In this document: positions 10,827 through 21,657 of the stretch, in pieces
Numbering within the stretch: the stretch's first letter is position 1
Layout: each line of letters starts with the position of its first letter
Origin: Lolium rigidum
Taxonomy: Eukaryota > Streptophyta > Magnoliopsida > Poales > Poaceae
Assembly: GCF_022539505.1 (NCBI RefSeq)
Contig: NC_061514.1
Coordinates: 333,729,090-333,793,089, forward strand
Direction: 5' to 3'
DNA: 64,000 nucleotides
The notes under the pieces: generated by a model
What the model saw: only the letters and a program-made list of their open reading frames with translations
Databases searched by the model: none
What the model was told of the DNA's origin: nothing
Translations under genes and position numbers: made by a program

Positions 10827-11576
10827 ATGGAAAATAACAATGAGCTTTTTATTCTATTTCCTGAGTTAAGACATGGATTGTTTGCTGCGAAAATTTAAAA
10901 ACCTATGGAATCCTATTTGCATGCTAGTAGCAATGATATTAGTATGAACGCTTTGAACACCATTGTTGCTAATGATATGGAAAATTCTAAGCTTGGGGAA
11001 GCTGGTTTTGATGAGCATGACATTTTTAGTCCCCCAAGCATTGAGGAGAAAATTTTCTTTGATGATACTTTGCCTCCTATTTATGATGATTATAATGATA
11101 GTGGTCTTTTGGTGCCGCCTACTATGGAGAGTAAATTTTATTATGATTATACTATGCCTCCTACACTTGATGAGAATAATAATGATAGCTACTTTGTTGA
11201 ATTTGCTCCCACTACAACTAATAAAATTAATTATGCTTATGTGGAGAGTAATAATTTTATGCATATAGCTCATGATAAGAATGTTTCATTTGATACTTAT
11301 ATTGTTGAGTTTGTTCATGATGCCACTGAAAGTTATTATGAGAGAGGGAAACATGGTAATATGCATCTTAATAATATTAAGTTTCCCCTCTTTATGCTGA
11401 AAATCTTGAAGTTACACTTGTTTTATCTTTCTATGCTTGTTGCATTATGCTTCATGAATTTGTTTATTTACAAGATTCCTTTTCATAGGAAGTGGGTTAG
11501 GCTTAAAATTTGTTTCATACTTGTTTTTGATGCTCTCTTTTGCTTCAACTCCTATTTCTTGCGAGTGCATCATTGA
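10827..11576 (+). pseudogene. Acidic, C-terminally hydrophobic ORF of element C (nonsense copy)
   Basis: Collinear with the intact 250-codon frame of element H. The ATG at 10827 opens the frame, but codon 24 is TAA (10896-10898) where H has a lysine codon. An in-frame Met at 10905 leaves 223 codons open. Visible parts are an N-terminal acidic half with two MPP-containing repeats (DDTLPPIYDD and DYTMPPTLDE), the conserved SYFVEFAPTTTNKI block, then YYERG and two hydrophobic stretches near the C-terminus. It resembles none of gag, protease, RT or integrase. The function is unknown; a membrane protein is only an inference from hydrophobicity. Confidence 0.7.
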
Positions 11577-13365
11577 AATTACTGAGCCCATCTTAATGGC
11601 TATAAAGAAAGCATTTCTTGGGAGATAACCCATGTGTTTATTTTACTACAGTACTTTTGTTTTGTATTTGAGTCTTGGAAGTTGTTACTACTGTAGCAAC
11701 CTCTCCTTATCTTTATTTTATTGCATTGTTGTGCCAAGTAAAGTCTTTGATAGTAGGGTTGATACTAGATTTGGATTACTGCGCAGAAACATGATTTCTT
11801 CTTGTCACGAATTTGGGCAGGGTTCTCTGTAGGTAACTCAGAAAAATCTGCCAATTTACGTGCGTGATCCTCAGATATGTACGCAACTTTCATTCAATTT
11901 GAGCATTTTCATCTGAGCAAGTCCAGTGCCTCTAAAAAATTAGTATTTACAGACTGTTCTGTTTTGACAGATTCTGCCTTTTATTTCGCATTGCCTCTTT
12001 TACTGTGTTGGATGGATTTGTTTGTTCCATTGACTTCCAGTAGCTTTGGGCAATGTCCAGAAGTGTTAAGAATGATTTTGTTACCTCTGAACATGTGAAT
12101 TTTTGATTATGCACTAACCCTGTAATGAGTTTGTTTCGAGTTTGGTGTGGAGGAAGTTTTCAAGGGTCAAGAGAGGAGGATGATATAACGTGATCAAGAA
12201 GAGTGAAAAGTCTAAGCTTCGGGATGCCCCCGTGGTTCATCCCTGCATATTTCAAGAAGACTCAAGCATCTAAGCTTGGGGATGCCCAAGGCATCCCCTT
12301 CTTCATCAACAATTTATCAGGTTTCTTCTCTTGAAACTATATTTTTATTCGGTCACATCTTATGTGCTTTACTTGGAGCGTCTGTTTGTTTTTGTTTTGT
12401 TTGAATAAATTCATGCTTGTGTGAGAGAGAGACACGCTCCGCTGTTGCGTATGAACACATGTGTTCTTAGCTTTATTCTTAATGTTCATGGCGAAGGTTG
12501 AAACTGCTTCGTTCATTGTTATATGGTTGGAAACAGAAAATGCTGCATGTGGTAATTGATATAATGTCTTGAATAATTTGATACTTGGCAATTGTTGTGC
12601 TCATATATATCATGTTTAAGCTCTTGCATCATGTACTTTGCACCTATTAATGAAGAACTACATAGAGCTTGTTAAAATTTGGTTTGCATGATTGGTCTCT
12701 AGAGTCTAGATATTTTCTGGTTAAGGTGTTTGAACAACAAGGAGACGATGTAAAGTCTAATAATGCTTACAATATGTTCATATGTGAGTCTTGCTGCACC
12801 GTTTTATACTTGAGTTTGCTTCAAACAACCTTGCTAGCCTAAGCCTTGTATTGAGAGGGATTTCTTCTCGTGCATCCAAATCCTTGAGCCAATAACCATG
12901 CCATTTGTGTCCACCATACCTACCTACTACATGGTATTTCTCCGCCATTCCAAAGTACATTACTTGAGTGCTACCTTTAAAATTCCATTCTTTGCCTTTA
13001 CAATATATAGCTCATGGGACAAAATAGCTTAAAAACTATTGTGGTGAAGAATATGTACTTATGTGTCTTATATCTACCTACTATGTGGTATTTTCTGTCA
13101 TTCCAAGTAAATACTTCATGTGCTTTATGAGTTAACTCTTATGCAAGACTTTTGATGCTTGTCTTGAAAGTACTATTCATGAAAAGTTTGGCTATGTGTT
13201 ATCTATTTGTTAGCAACTATAGATCATTGCCTTGAGTCACTGCATTCATCTCATATGCTTTATAATAGTATGATCAAGATTATGTAAGTAGCATGTCACT
13301 ACAGAAATTATTCTTTTTATCGTTTACCTACTCGAGGGCGAGCGGGAACTAAGCTTGGGGATGCT
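11577..13365 (+). mobile_element. Element B/C internal region, non-coding, with fusion junction
   Basis: It matches the minus-strand internal region of H but is about 0.8 kb shorter. Two partial copies of one segment (ctacctac.atggtatttc...ccattcca) lie at 12918-12960 and 13071-13124, marking a probable recombination joint. It ends with the purine tract CTAAGCTTGGGGATGCT just before the LTR at 13366. No coding frame is supported. Confidence 0.7.
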
Positions 13366-14856
13366 TGATACGTCTCCAACGTACCTATAATTTCGATGTT
13401 CCATGCTTGTTTTATGACAATACCTACATGTTTTGCTCGCACTTTATAATGTTTTTATGCGTTTTCCGGAACTAACCTATTAACAAGATGCCACAGTGCC
13501 AGTTCCTGTTTTCTGTTGTTTTTGGTTCCAGAAAGGCTGTTCGGGCAATATTCTCGGAATTGGACGAAATCAAAGCCCAGAACCTTATTTTTCCCGGAAA
13601 CTTCCAGAGAGCCAGAGTGGGACCAGAGGGGAGCCCTGAGGGCCCCACACATGGTGGCGGCGCGGCCTAGGGGGTGGGCGCGCCCCCCTACTGTGAGGGG
13701 GCCCCGTGGCCCTTCCGACTCCGCCTCTTCGCCTATTTAAGCCGTCCTGACCTAAAACTTCGAGACCAATTGACGAAACTCCAGAAAGACTCCAGGGGCA
13801 CCGCCGCCATCGCGAAACTTCAATTCAGGGGACAGAATCTCTGTTCCGGCACGCCGCCGGGACGGGGAAGTGCCCCCGGAAGCCATCTCCATCGACGCCA
13901 CCGCCTCCATCATGCTCCGTGAGTAGTTCCCCCATGGACTACGGGTTCTAGCTGTAGCTAGTTGGTACTCTCTCCCCCATGTACTTCAATACAATGATCT
14001 CATGAGCTGCCTTACATGATTGAGATTCATTTGATGTAATCGGTGTTGTGTTTGTTGGGATCCGATGGATTGTTACATTATGATTAGTCTATCTATATAA
14101 GTTTGTGAAGTTATTGTTGCTTGCAATCTTGTTGTGTTTAATGCTTGTCACTAGGGCCCGAGTGGCATGATCTTAGATTTAAGCTCTATACTTATTGCTT
14201 AGATTGTATCTACAAGTTGTTTGCACATGTCTATGTCCGGAACCCGAGGCCCCGGAGTGACGACAAACTGGGATAACTGGAGGGGAAGGCTTAGATATGA
14301 GGATCACATGTTTTCACGGAGTGTTAATTCTTTGCTCCAGTGCTCTATTAAAAGGAGTACCTTAATTTCCAGTAGATTCCCTAGAGGCCCGGCTGCCACC
14401 GGCTGGTAGGACAAAAGATGTTATGCAAGTTTATCATTGCGAGCACGTATGACTATATATGGAAAACATGCCTACATGATTAATAATCTTGATGTTCTAT
14501 CTTAATGCTATTTCAATCCTATCAATTGCCCAACTGTAATTTGTTCACCCAACACTTGTTATTGGAGAGTTACCACTAGTGTAGATAGCTGGGAACCCCG
14601 GTCCATCTCTCATCATCATATACTCGGTCCTATATGTCATTGGAAGTAGTATTAACTATTTTCTGGTGCCATTGCTCTCATATTACTGCTGCTTTCACAT
14701 CACCCCTGTTACTAGTGCTTTTCCAGGTGCAGCTGAATTGACAACTTAGTTGTTAAGGCTTATAAGTATGCTTTACCTCCCCTTGTGTCGAATCAATAAA
14801 TTTGGGTTTTACTTCCCTCGAAGACTGTTGCGATCCCCTATACTTGTGGGTTATCA
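13366..14856 (+). repeat. Element B 3' LTR (family III), complete
   Basis: A 1491-bp LTR, TGATACGTCTCCAACG to GTGGGTTATCA, nearly identical to 8081-9168 over their shared 1088 bp. It is followed by target half-site GGTAG. Reading frames within it are not conserved as proteins. Confidence 0.9.
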
Positions 14857-14861
14857 GGTAG

Positions 14862-15621
14862 CAAGCAACGCGATGGATGGAGGTAAACAAATCGAAACTA
14901 GTCTTGTCGATTTTGTTCCTCACCCTCCCGCCCGTGTGGATGCATATGCGTATCTGGAGGAGCCAATGGAGATGACGTTCGAAGGTTTCCACTTCCGCGT
15001 CGGGAAGGAAGGATCACATCGCCTCGCCACGCCGGTTTCATCGGGTTCGTCGGCGGTCGACTCCGATTTCTCGGGATCATCATCATCGTTCGAGATAGGC
15101 GACAGGGAGATCTCGCCGCCACGCTTCGTCAAGCCCGCGTCAAGCGGAAAACTCGCCGACATCTTCGGCAACATGTCCTTTGGGTTGCCTGCATATTCAG
15201 ATCTGAGTAGCGACTCGGAGAGTATCGACAGCTTCGACTTCATCGACAGATCTACCTTAGTTCGAGCGGTCCTCACCGATCCGCACGATGGTGTCACCAT
15301 CTTTAGGAGGAACAACCCGACAACATATCATCGAGTCTATGTAATCGGAGCGTCGAGTCGCCCAAAGGAGGAACATCAGAGGATTTTGATGATTTGGGAA
15401 ATCCATACATCGATCCCGAAGATCTCACACGAGGATTGGGAACCAAATACATCGGGACCGCACCTCGTCAGAAGTTGCAACTTCCACAAGCAGCTTGGGA
15501 TAAAGTGGCGAGAGCCATGAGCGGCGCGGAGCCGATGACCACCACTGCCACATTAGAGGAGATGCAAGCGTATAAATACAGACTCGCTCGGGCCAGACGA
15601 GAAATAGAAAAGAAAAGATAG
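14862..15621 (+). pseudogene. Element A gag, N-terminal part (frameshifted)
   Basis: The frame resumes after the B insertion and includes a Met at 14872 followed by a Ser-rich, acidic region. It runs to a stop at about 15520; a second phase stays open from 15394 to 15621 and carries a basic end (RREIEKKR), indicating a frameshift near 15400. No catalytic motif is expected here. From 15622 to 16205 the reading is scattered over all three phases with several stops, so this part of gag has decayed. Confidence 0.6.
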
Positions 15622-16205
15622 TACTTGAGCAAAGGAAAGCCGCAGCTTCTGCATCGAGCAGGTGAAGAGCTGACCTAAGTCGACAATCAAGGACTTCGAA
15701 TGATAACCACAGAGCAGCGCGCGATAGAGGAAGATCCCGCCTGCAGCATATACCCGAGCATGAGCGGGAGCACTTGATCCAGAACCTCGACATGTCCTTT
15801 ATGTCGATAGACACAAGAGGGAACATTATCCCCAAAACACCGGAAGCGGGGCATATGGCAGCTCAAGCTTTTATACTAACGTCAAAGCCACCAGCTGGAG
15901 ACCCGAGAGAAGCACTGTATCAGATGGCCATGACAGGAGTATGAGTCATGGGAACAGCGTTCGCAGGACCTAGTACACCACAACCCGAAAGTGCTCCAAG
16001 GCGAAATAGTCCTCGACCCACCCTGGTGGCGCGAGACCCTCCACGAGCAGACCTGGCGAGGAATACATAAGCTCAACATAGAGTAGACAGAGCAAGGGAA
16101 AGTAGATCCAGGCGATATTCGCCAGAAGTCGAGGAAGAGGATATGTGTGGACTCCCCTGCTTCACTCGATGAGTTCGCAGAACACGGGTCCCTTCTGGCT
16201 TTAAA

Positions 16206-16757
16206 TTGCCAGACGGTTATAAAACGTTTGATGGTCTGCAAGATCCCGAGGATTGGTTAATTGATTTCTTGGAGACAGTAAAACTGCTGGGTGGATCAAG
16301 AGCAACAGCTATGCAGAGCGTTCAACTACATCTCAGTGGAGCCGCAAGATCATGGATAAAAAAGTTACCAGTAGGATCTGTCGACAACTGGGAAACTTGC
16401 GAGGAGCTATTCATAAATAATTTCCGCTCCACGTGTAAAAAACCCGCATCCATAGAGCACCTAAGGGCCTCCAAGCAAAAGTTTGGTGAACCAATGAGGA
16501 CATACATTCAACGTTGGAATATTATAAAGAATTCTGCTGAAAACGTATCCGACGAAAGAGCGATAGATGCGTTTGTCGTGGGAATCCAGCGAAAAGACTT
16601 CATCAAGGACTTGGGCAGATCCAATCCGAAAACAATCGCGGAACTCATGGACATATCAAATCGTTGGGCAGATGGAGAAGATGTTGTGCATAATAAACGG
16701 CACAGGTCACCCAAAGAGGACCGCAACAGAAACACTAATCAAAATAGGCGACGATAG
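16206..16757 (+). pseudogene. Element A gag, capsid-like retrotransposon gag domain
   Basis: A clean stretch of 184 codons with the retrotransposon gag signature: PEDWLIDFLE near the start, LSGAARSWIKKLP, a W-x-x-C-x-E-L-F segment, then LRASKQKFGEPMRTYIQRW and a basic tail ending in RRR. The family forms the particle shell that packages element RNA. It is a fragment: upstream codons are frameshifted and it stops at 16757. The following region to about 17018 shows basic, Arg/Asn-rich remnants and one Cys-His segment (about 16938-17030) that may be a decayed zinc knuckle. Confidence 0.75.
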
Positions 16758-17018
16758 TCTCGTCCGTACGCAGATTACGACAATGCTGGCTTCTGAGGAA
16801 ACAGTGGTGGAAATAATCGGGAGGATTATCAGAGAAGCAACAAACAACGCGACGCGCCAAGTTCTAGCAGAAAAAATAATCGGCCAAGGTTCCAGAGGCC
16901 ATACAATATATCACCCGACGATCTCTTTAATGGACCATGTCAGATGCATTTTTATCTCGACAATGAGGGAAAAAGACAGTCATGCCACCTTCAGAAGGAT
17001 TGTCGAACTTTATAGGCG

Positions 17019-17930
17019 TTGCACAGGCACGCAGTATATGCCAACGCACAGGCAGCAAATAGGGGGAACCCGCAGGGGCCAAGGAGTGAGGTTCACCTTC
17101 CACCTCCACCCGCAATTACCGATGAAAATCGACATCAGTTGCAACTGGCGGCAAACCCAATCAACGGTCCATACATCGACACAAACGGGGCGGTGGCGAT
17201 GATCCAGAAGGGCAGGCCCTCGAATAGGGCCCAGAAAGTGATTTCGCGGCAAGTGTTCATGGCAGAAAAGATGCCTCCACCAACGATCGAGTATTTGAAT
17301 TGGTCGGGACAGGACGTCGGGTTCACCCAGGCAGACCATCCACCTCAAGTTCCACGACCAGGGCAATCAGCGATGATCCTTTCAGCAGTAATCGCAGGAT
17401 TCGACGTGTCACGTGTGTTCATAGATGGAGGGAGCAGCATAAACCTCATGTATGCGGATACGTTGAGGAAGATGAACATATCTTTGGCAAATTTGACACC
17501 AACTGACACGCGTTTCCATGGCATCACACCCAAAAAACCTAGTTATCCACTGGGAAAGATCAATCTCGACGTTCAGTTTGGAACCCAAGAAAATTATAGA
17601 AGAGATAAGCTGGAGTTTGAAGTCGTGGATTTCCCATCGCAATATCATGCCCTACTGGGGCGACCAGCTTATGCTAGATTCATGGCAGTACCACATTACA
17701 CATACTTGTTATGGAGGCTCCCCGGACCCAAGGGCCCAATCACGGTGAAGGGAAGTTTCGCTTTGGCAGATAAGTGCGACAAGGAATTCCATAGGATGTC
17801 AGAAACCTTCGGGATGCAGGCAGAGTACATGGCGTCGAAGCTAACAACTGATTATGATGTGTTACCCGACGGAGGGATACTGCTCAAGGAACAAACTTTC
17901 GACACCTCAAAAAACTCAAAGTGCATATTC
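17019..17930 (+). pseudogene. Element A protease region
   Basis: An open frame containing the aspartic protease motif FIDGGSSINLMY (active-site Asp near 17415), with the second part LEFEVVDFPSQYHALLGRP downstream. D-G-G-S in place of the usual D-S/T-G is common in the Tat group. The protease would cleave the gag-pol polyprotein inside particles. After about 17925 the RT-like reading continues in another phase, so a frameshift separates protease from RT. Confidence 0.78.
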
Positions 17931-19318
17931 ACCCGACGGATCCTAAGAAGACGACGGCTATCGCAACAAACATGGATAGCGCACAGGAAAGCGCGCTCGT
18001 CGAGTTCCTCTGTGAGCGCTGGGAAATCTTCGCATGGTGTCCAGCTGACATGCCAGGAGTACCCAGGGAACTTGCCGAGCACCCACTTAATCTGGATCCA
18101 CGAGCCAGGCCAATTCGACAACCTTTGCGGCGTTTCTCTGAGCCAAACCGCAAAGCTATGCTATCGGAGATTAATCGACTCAGAGAGGCAGGATTTATCA
18201 AGGAGATACACACATAAGCCACGTGGGTATCTAACCCAGTGCTAGTCCCGAAGAAAAACACGGAGGTCCTTCACATGTGCGTCGACTTCACGTGTCTCAA
18301 TAAACATTGTCCAAAGGATCACTTCTCCCTCCCGAGGATCGATCAAATTATCGACTCCACGGCAGGCTGCGAACGTCTTTCCTTCCTAGACGCATACTTT
18401 GGTTACAACCAGATCCGATTGAAAGAAGAAGATGAAGTCAAAACAGCTTTCATAACCCCTTATGGCGTGTTTTGTTACAGAACAATGCCTTTTGGGTTGA
18501 AAACGCGGGAGCAATATATCAACGGATGATGCAGAAATGTCTCGCCACACATATTGGCAAAAATGTTCAACTGTACATCGATGATGTCGTCATAACAACA
18601 AAGCAAGGATCATCCCTGATCGATGATTTCAAGGAAACTTTCGACAACCTCGACAAGTTCTGCCTCAAGATGAACCCGACAAAATGCTCTTTCGGTGTCC
18701 CTGCATGAGAGCTTCTCGGGTTTCTGGTGTCAGCAAGGGGAATCGAGGCTAACCCAGAGAAAATTCAGTCCATCATAACGATGAGGAAGCCAACCAAGCT
18801 CAAGGAAATACAACAGCTAACTGGGCGAGTCGCAGCTTTAAGCAGATTCATTGCCAGGCTGGGAGAAAATGCGTTGCCGTTTTACGCGTTGATCAAGTAA
18901 GGGGAAAAGTTCGAGTGGAACGAAGAAGCAGACAAAGCTTTTGTGGACGTCAAGCGCACAATCTCGACACCTCCAGTATTGGTGGCTCCAAAAGACAAAG
19001 AACCTCTCTTATTATATATTGCGGCTACACCTCAGGTGGTCAGCACGGTCCTTGTGGTGGAAAAAGAAGAAGAAGGGAAAATTCATGGAGTTCAGCGTCT
19101 GGTATACTTCATCAGTGAAGTTTTATCGCCATCTAAGCAACGTTACCCGCAATATCAGAAGTTGGCATATGGCGTGTTTACAATGGCAAGAAATTTGCGA
19201 CACTACTTTTCGGCACACCCGATAGTAGTTGTCAATGAGGCACCTCTCTCCAACATCTTGAACAATCCAGGAGCCACGGGGCTTGTCTCCCTTTGAGGGA
19301 TAGAACCCTCCCCTCGAG
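17921..19318 (+). pseudogene. Element A reverse transcriptase and RNase H (broken)
   Basis: RT domains appear in order: the PLRRFSEP lead, VLVPKKN, FLDAYFGYNQI, the catalytic YIDD at 18573-18584, then connection and RNase H-like sequence (YFISEVLSPSKQRYPQYQKLAYGV). Lesions are a stop at about 18215, a one-base deletion near 18502 within the GLKNAG motif, and stops near 18706, 18898 and 19294. It would copy element RNA into DNA, but this copy cannot. Confidence 0.85.
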
Positions 19319-19383
19319 ACATCACTTATGAGAAAAGAAAATCAATAAAGTCACAGATCTTACCGGATTTTGTCGCAAAGTGG

Positions 19384-19896
19384 ATGGAGCTGCAAAACAC
19401 GGGACCTCCAGATTTATCGAGTACTTGGACCATGAACTTCGACGGGTCCAAAAGATTAGAGGGAGTTGGAGCGGGCGCAATACTCGTATCACCCCAAGTA
19501 AACAAAATGAAGTACATATTGCAGATGACGTTCCCTAACGCGTCCAACAAAGAAGCAGAGTATGAAGCACTCATACATGAGATGAAGATGGCAAAGGCGT
19601 GTGGTGCTACTCGCCTTAGAATCTTTGGTGACTCCCAGCTGGTAGCACAACAGGTGATGAACAAGTGCGACGCAGTCAATGATAGCATTATTGCATACGA
19701 GGAAGTCTACAATGAACTCGAGAAACTCTTTGACGGGTGCGAAGTTAATCATATCAGCAGACTCAGCAACGATGAAGCCGACGTTTTGGCAAATATCGGG
19801 TCGCAGTGTTTGCCGATACCACCTAGCGTGTTTTGGGAGGAGATAAGTGAGAGGTCTACCAAGCCGAAGAAAATACCAAAACAGCCGAAAAAATAG
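19384..19896 (+). CDS. Element A second, archaeal-type RNase H (aRH)
   Basis: About 170 codons after the RT-RNase H remnant. Catalytic positions are visible: Asp in MNFDGS, Glu in KEAEYEAL, Asp in FGDSQLV, and Asp in SNDEADVLA. A duplicated RNase H of this type, placed between the first RNase H and integrase, is a known mark of Tat-lineage gypsy elements. The frame ends in a lysine-rich tail and a TAG. It is in effect a piece of the polyprotein, not an independently started gene. Confidence 0.8.
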   Translation: MELQNTGPPDLSSTWTMNFDGSKRLEGVGAGAILVSPQVNKMKYILQMTFPNASNKEAEYEALIHEMKMAKACGATRLRIFGDSQLVAQQVMNKCDAVNDSIIAYEEVYNELEKLFDGCEVNHISRLSNDEADVLANIGSQCLPIPPSVFWEEISERSTKPKKIPKQPKK

Positions 19897-19994
19897 GAGA
19901 AGTCCAAGAAAGGCTCGGGGGCTCCAGAAAACACCGAGTCCAATATGTCGGAAGATGAGGAGGAATCACATGAAGTCATGATGATAGAAGTTTC

Positions 19995-21233
19995 GTGGAT
20001 GCAGGTTTACATAGCATATATATTATGAGGAAAGAAATACCCCAAGATCCAGTTGAGGCAAGACGGGTCATCCGACGATCAAAAGCTTTTACTGTGGTTA
20101 AGGGAGAGTTGTACAAACGAAGTATATCAGGGGTACTGCAAAGATGTGTCACACCCGAAGAGGGAAGAGTTATACTCAAGGATGTGCACGAAGGAATATG
20201 CGGCCATCATGCAAGCAGCCGAGTAATAGCAGCCAAAGTTTTCAGGGCAGGATTTTATTGGTTGACAACAATAGAAGATGCAAAACATATAGTGCGCACG
20301 TGTGACACTTGTCAAAGATTTGCGGCAAAGCCTCATTCTCCGGCAGCAGAGCTGATGCCAATACCATTGGCTTGGCCTTTCGCACAATGGGGTCTCGACA
20401 TGGTAGGGAAGCAACACAAAGCCTGGCCAGGAGGATACGTATACCTGCTTGTGGCTGTCGACAAGTTCACCAAGTGGATCGAAGCAGTACCAATAACTTC
20501 GGCAGACGCAACATCGGTGGTGAGCTTCATCAAGGGCATAGTTTTTCGGTTTGGTGTGCCTAATAGCATAGTTACAGACAACGGTAGCAATTTCACATCC
20601 AAAGAATTCAAGGCATACTGTGCAGAAGTGGGCATCAAATTGCACTTTGCATTGGTTGCGCACCCGCAAACCAACGACCAAGTCGAAAAAGCAAACGGCA
20701 TAATCTGCAATGGAATCAAGAAACGGTTGTTGACACCATTGGAAAAAGCTCGACATACGTGGCCAGAGGAGTTGCTTAGCGTATTATGGAGCATACGAAC
20801 TACACCGAGCACAGCGACGCAAGAAACCCCATTCTTCTTGGTCCATGGAGCTGAGGCAGTACTCCCGATAGAGATAGAGCACGATCCTCCGAGAGTGGCG
20901 GAGTACGATGAAGAAACTTCGAGAAAAGCGCTGGAAGATGATGTCGACGCACTCGATGAAGCTAGAGACGAGGTGTTATCAAGAGTCACGACATACCAAC
21001 AGAATTTGAAGAACTACCACAGTCGACGTCTGCGACCAAGGTCTTTTCAAGTTGGCGACCTGGTTCTTCGGCTCACCCAGGACAGTCACGAGAAATTTGA
21101 ATCTCCGTGGCTAGGACCATATATCGTCACGAAAGTAATTCCAGGAGGCGCATACAGATTGAAGGACAAGAAGACAGGGAAGGAGAAATCAAACCCCTGG
21201 AACGTGGCGCAGCTCAGGCGTTTTTACGCATAG
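19995..21233 (+). CDS. Element A integrase, intact frame
   Basis: 412 codons. The zinc-binding HHCC region is present (His65, His71/72, Cys103, Cys106 in TCDTCQR). The catalytic triad follows: Asp135 in WGLDMVG, Asp195 in VTDNGSNF, Glu231 in DQVEKANG (the usual motif has G where this copy has D before QVE). A basic C-terminal DNA-binding part ends with WNVAQLRRFYA. The domain inserts element cDNA into the chromosome. It is the best-preserved part of A, but as part of a polyprotein broken upstream it is unlikely to be expressed. Confidence 0.88.
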   Translation: MDAGLHSIYIMRKEIPQDPVEARRVIRRSKAFTVVKGELYKRSISGVLQRCVTPEEGRVILKDVHEGICGHHASSRVIAAKVFRAGFYWLTTIEDAKHIVRTCDTCQRFAAKPHSPAAELMPIPLAWPFAQWGLDMVGKQHKAWPGGYVYLLVAVDKFTKWIEAVPITSADATSVVSFIKGIVFRFGVPNSIVTDNGSNFTSKEFKAYCAEVGIKLHFALVAHPQTNDQVEKANGIICNGIKKRLLTPLEKARHTWPEELLSVLWSIRTTPSTATQETPFFLVHGAEAVLPIEIEHDPPRVAEYDEETSRKALEDDVDALDEARDEVLSRVTTYQQNLKNYHSRRLRPRSFQVGDLVLRLTQDSHEKFESPWLGPYIVTKVIPGGAYRLKDKKTGKEKSNPWNVAQLRRFYA

Positions 21234-21657
21234 AAGCCGAAATATAGTTACATATGTAAACATATAATGTACTGAAAAGCTCGCGAATTTTCAGACGAAC
21301 TCTTTTCCTTTCAGGGCACCGAGTGGGGCTGAAAGGTTTTTAATGAGGCGGGCTCGCGATGCTGCAATATAGTAAAAAAAATGGTGATATACATCTTTTT
21401 TCTTCGTCAGGCTCGGGGGCTTGCAACCCGCAGATTGAACAATATATACTCGATCCTTACAATATATAACTCACAAATTATTTGCTTTGTTTTAAACACC
21501 TCGCAAGCAAAAAAACATACATACGCCTACCGAAACACTCGGGGGCTAAAGGAGGAGAAAAAATAAATACAACTCGTTTTGACTATACATAGTTCTCGCA
21601 ATATATACAAGATCTCTCTTTTATTTCAGGAAAAACCCGATAGCAGGAAAAAGATGT
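21234..21657 (+). other. Element A spacer between pol and antisense gene
   Basis: AT-rich non-coding sequence between the integrase stop and the stop of the antisense gene. It contains CTCGGGGGC-type motifs near 21411 and 21539 that resemble the purine tract before the 3' LTR. No terminator can be pinned down. Confidence 0.5.

Larger units (their letters stand above)
8081..14856 (+). mobile_element. Element B/C: mosaic non-autonomous LTR element nested in A
   Basis: The outer limits are LTRs of one type (TGATACGTCTCC ... GTGGGTTATCA) flanked by near-matching 5-bp duplications, GATAG (8076-8080) and GGTAG (14857-14861). The left LTR is cut after 1088 bp by a complete LTR of a different type (9169-10661, ending GTAGACATCA), which has its own primer site and internal region. 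The 3' LTR of that second element and the last 403 bp of B's own 5' LTR are absent. The object is best explained as C inserted into B's 5' LTR, followed by deletion between the two related internal regions. Confidence 0.8.

Noticed and set aside
10963..11268. Alternative-phase hydrophobic frame over the acidic ORF of element C, and equivalents at 52987-53421 and 63701-64000
   Set aside because: These are shadows of the acidic frame: codons GAT and AAT in one phase give Met/Ile/Leu-rich peptides in another. Only the acidic phase has a regular start and stop in H.
16567..17202. Second plus-strand frame overlapping element A gag and linker
   Set aside because: It overlaps the recognisable gag domain in another phase and shows no domain. 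A frameshifted remnant of the gag C-terminus may explain part of it, but not a separate gene.
20127..20989. Minus-strand frames of over 200 codons opposite element A integrase
   Set aside because: They lie opposite a clear integrase with catalytic motifs; no domain and no promoter are visible.
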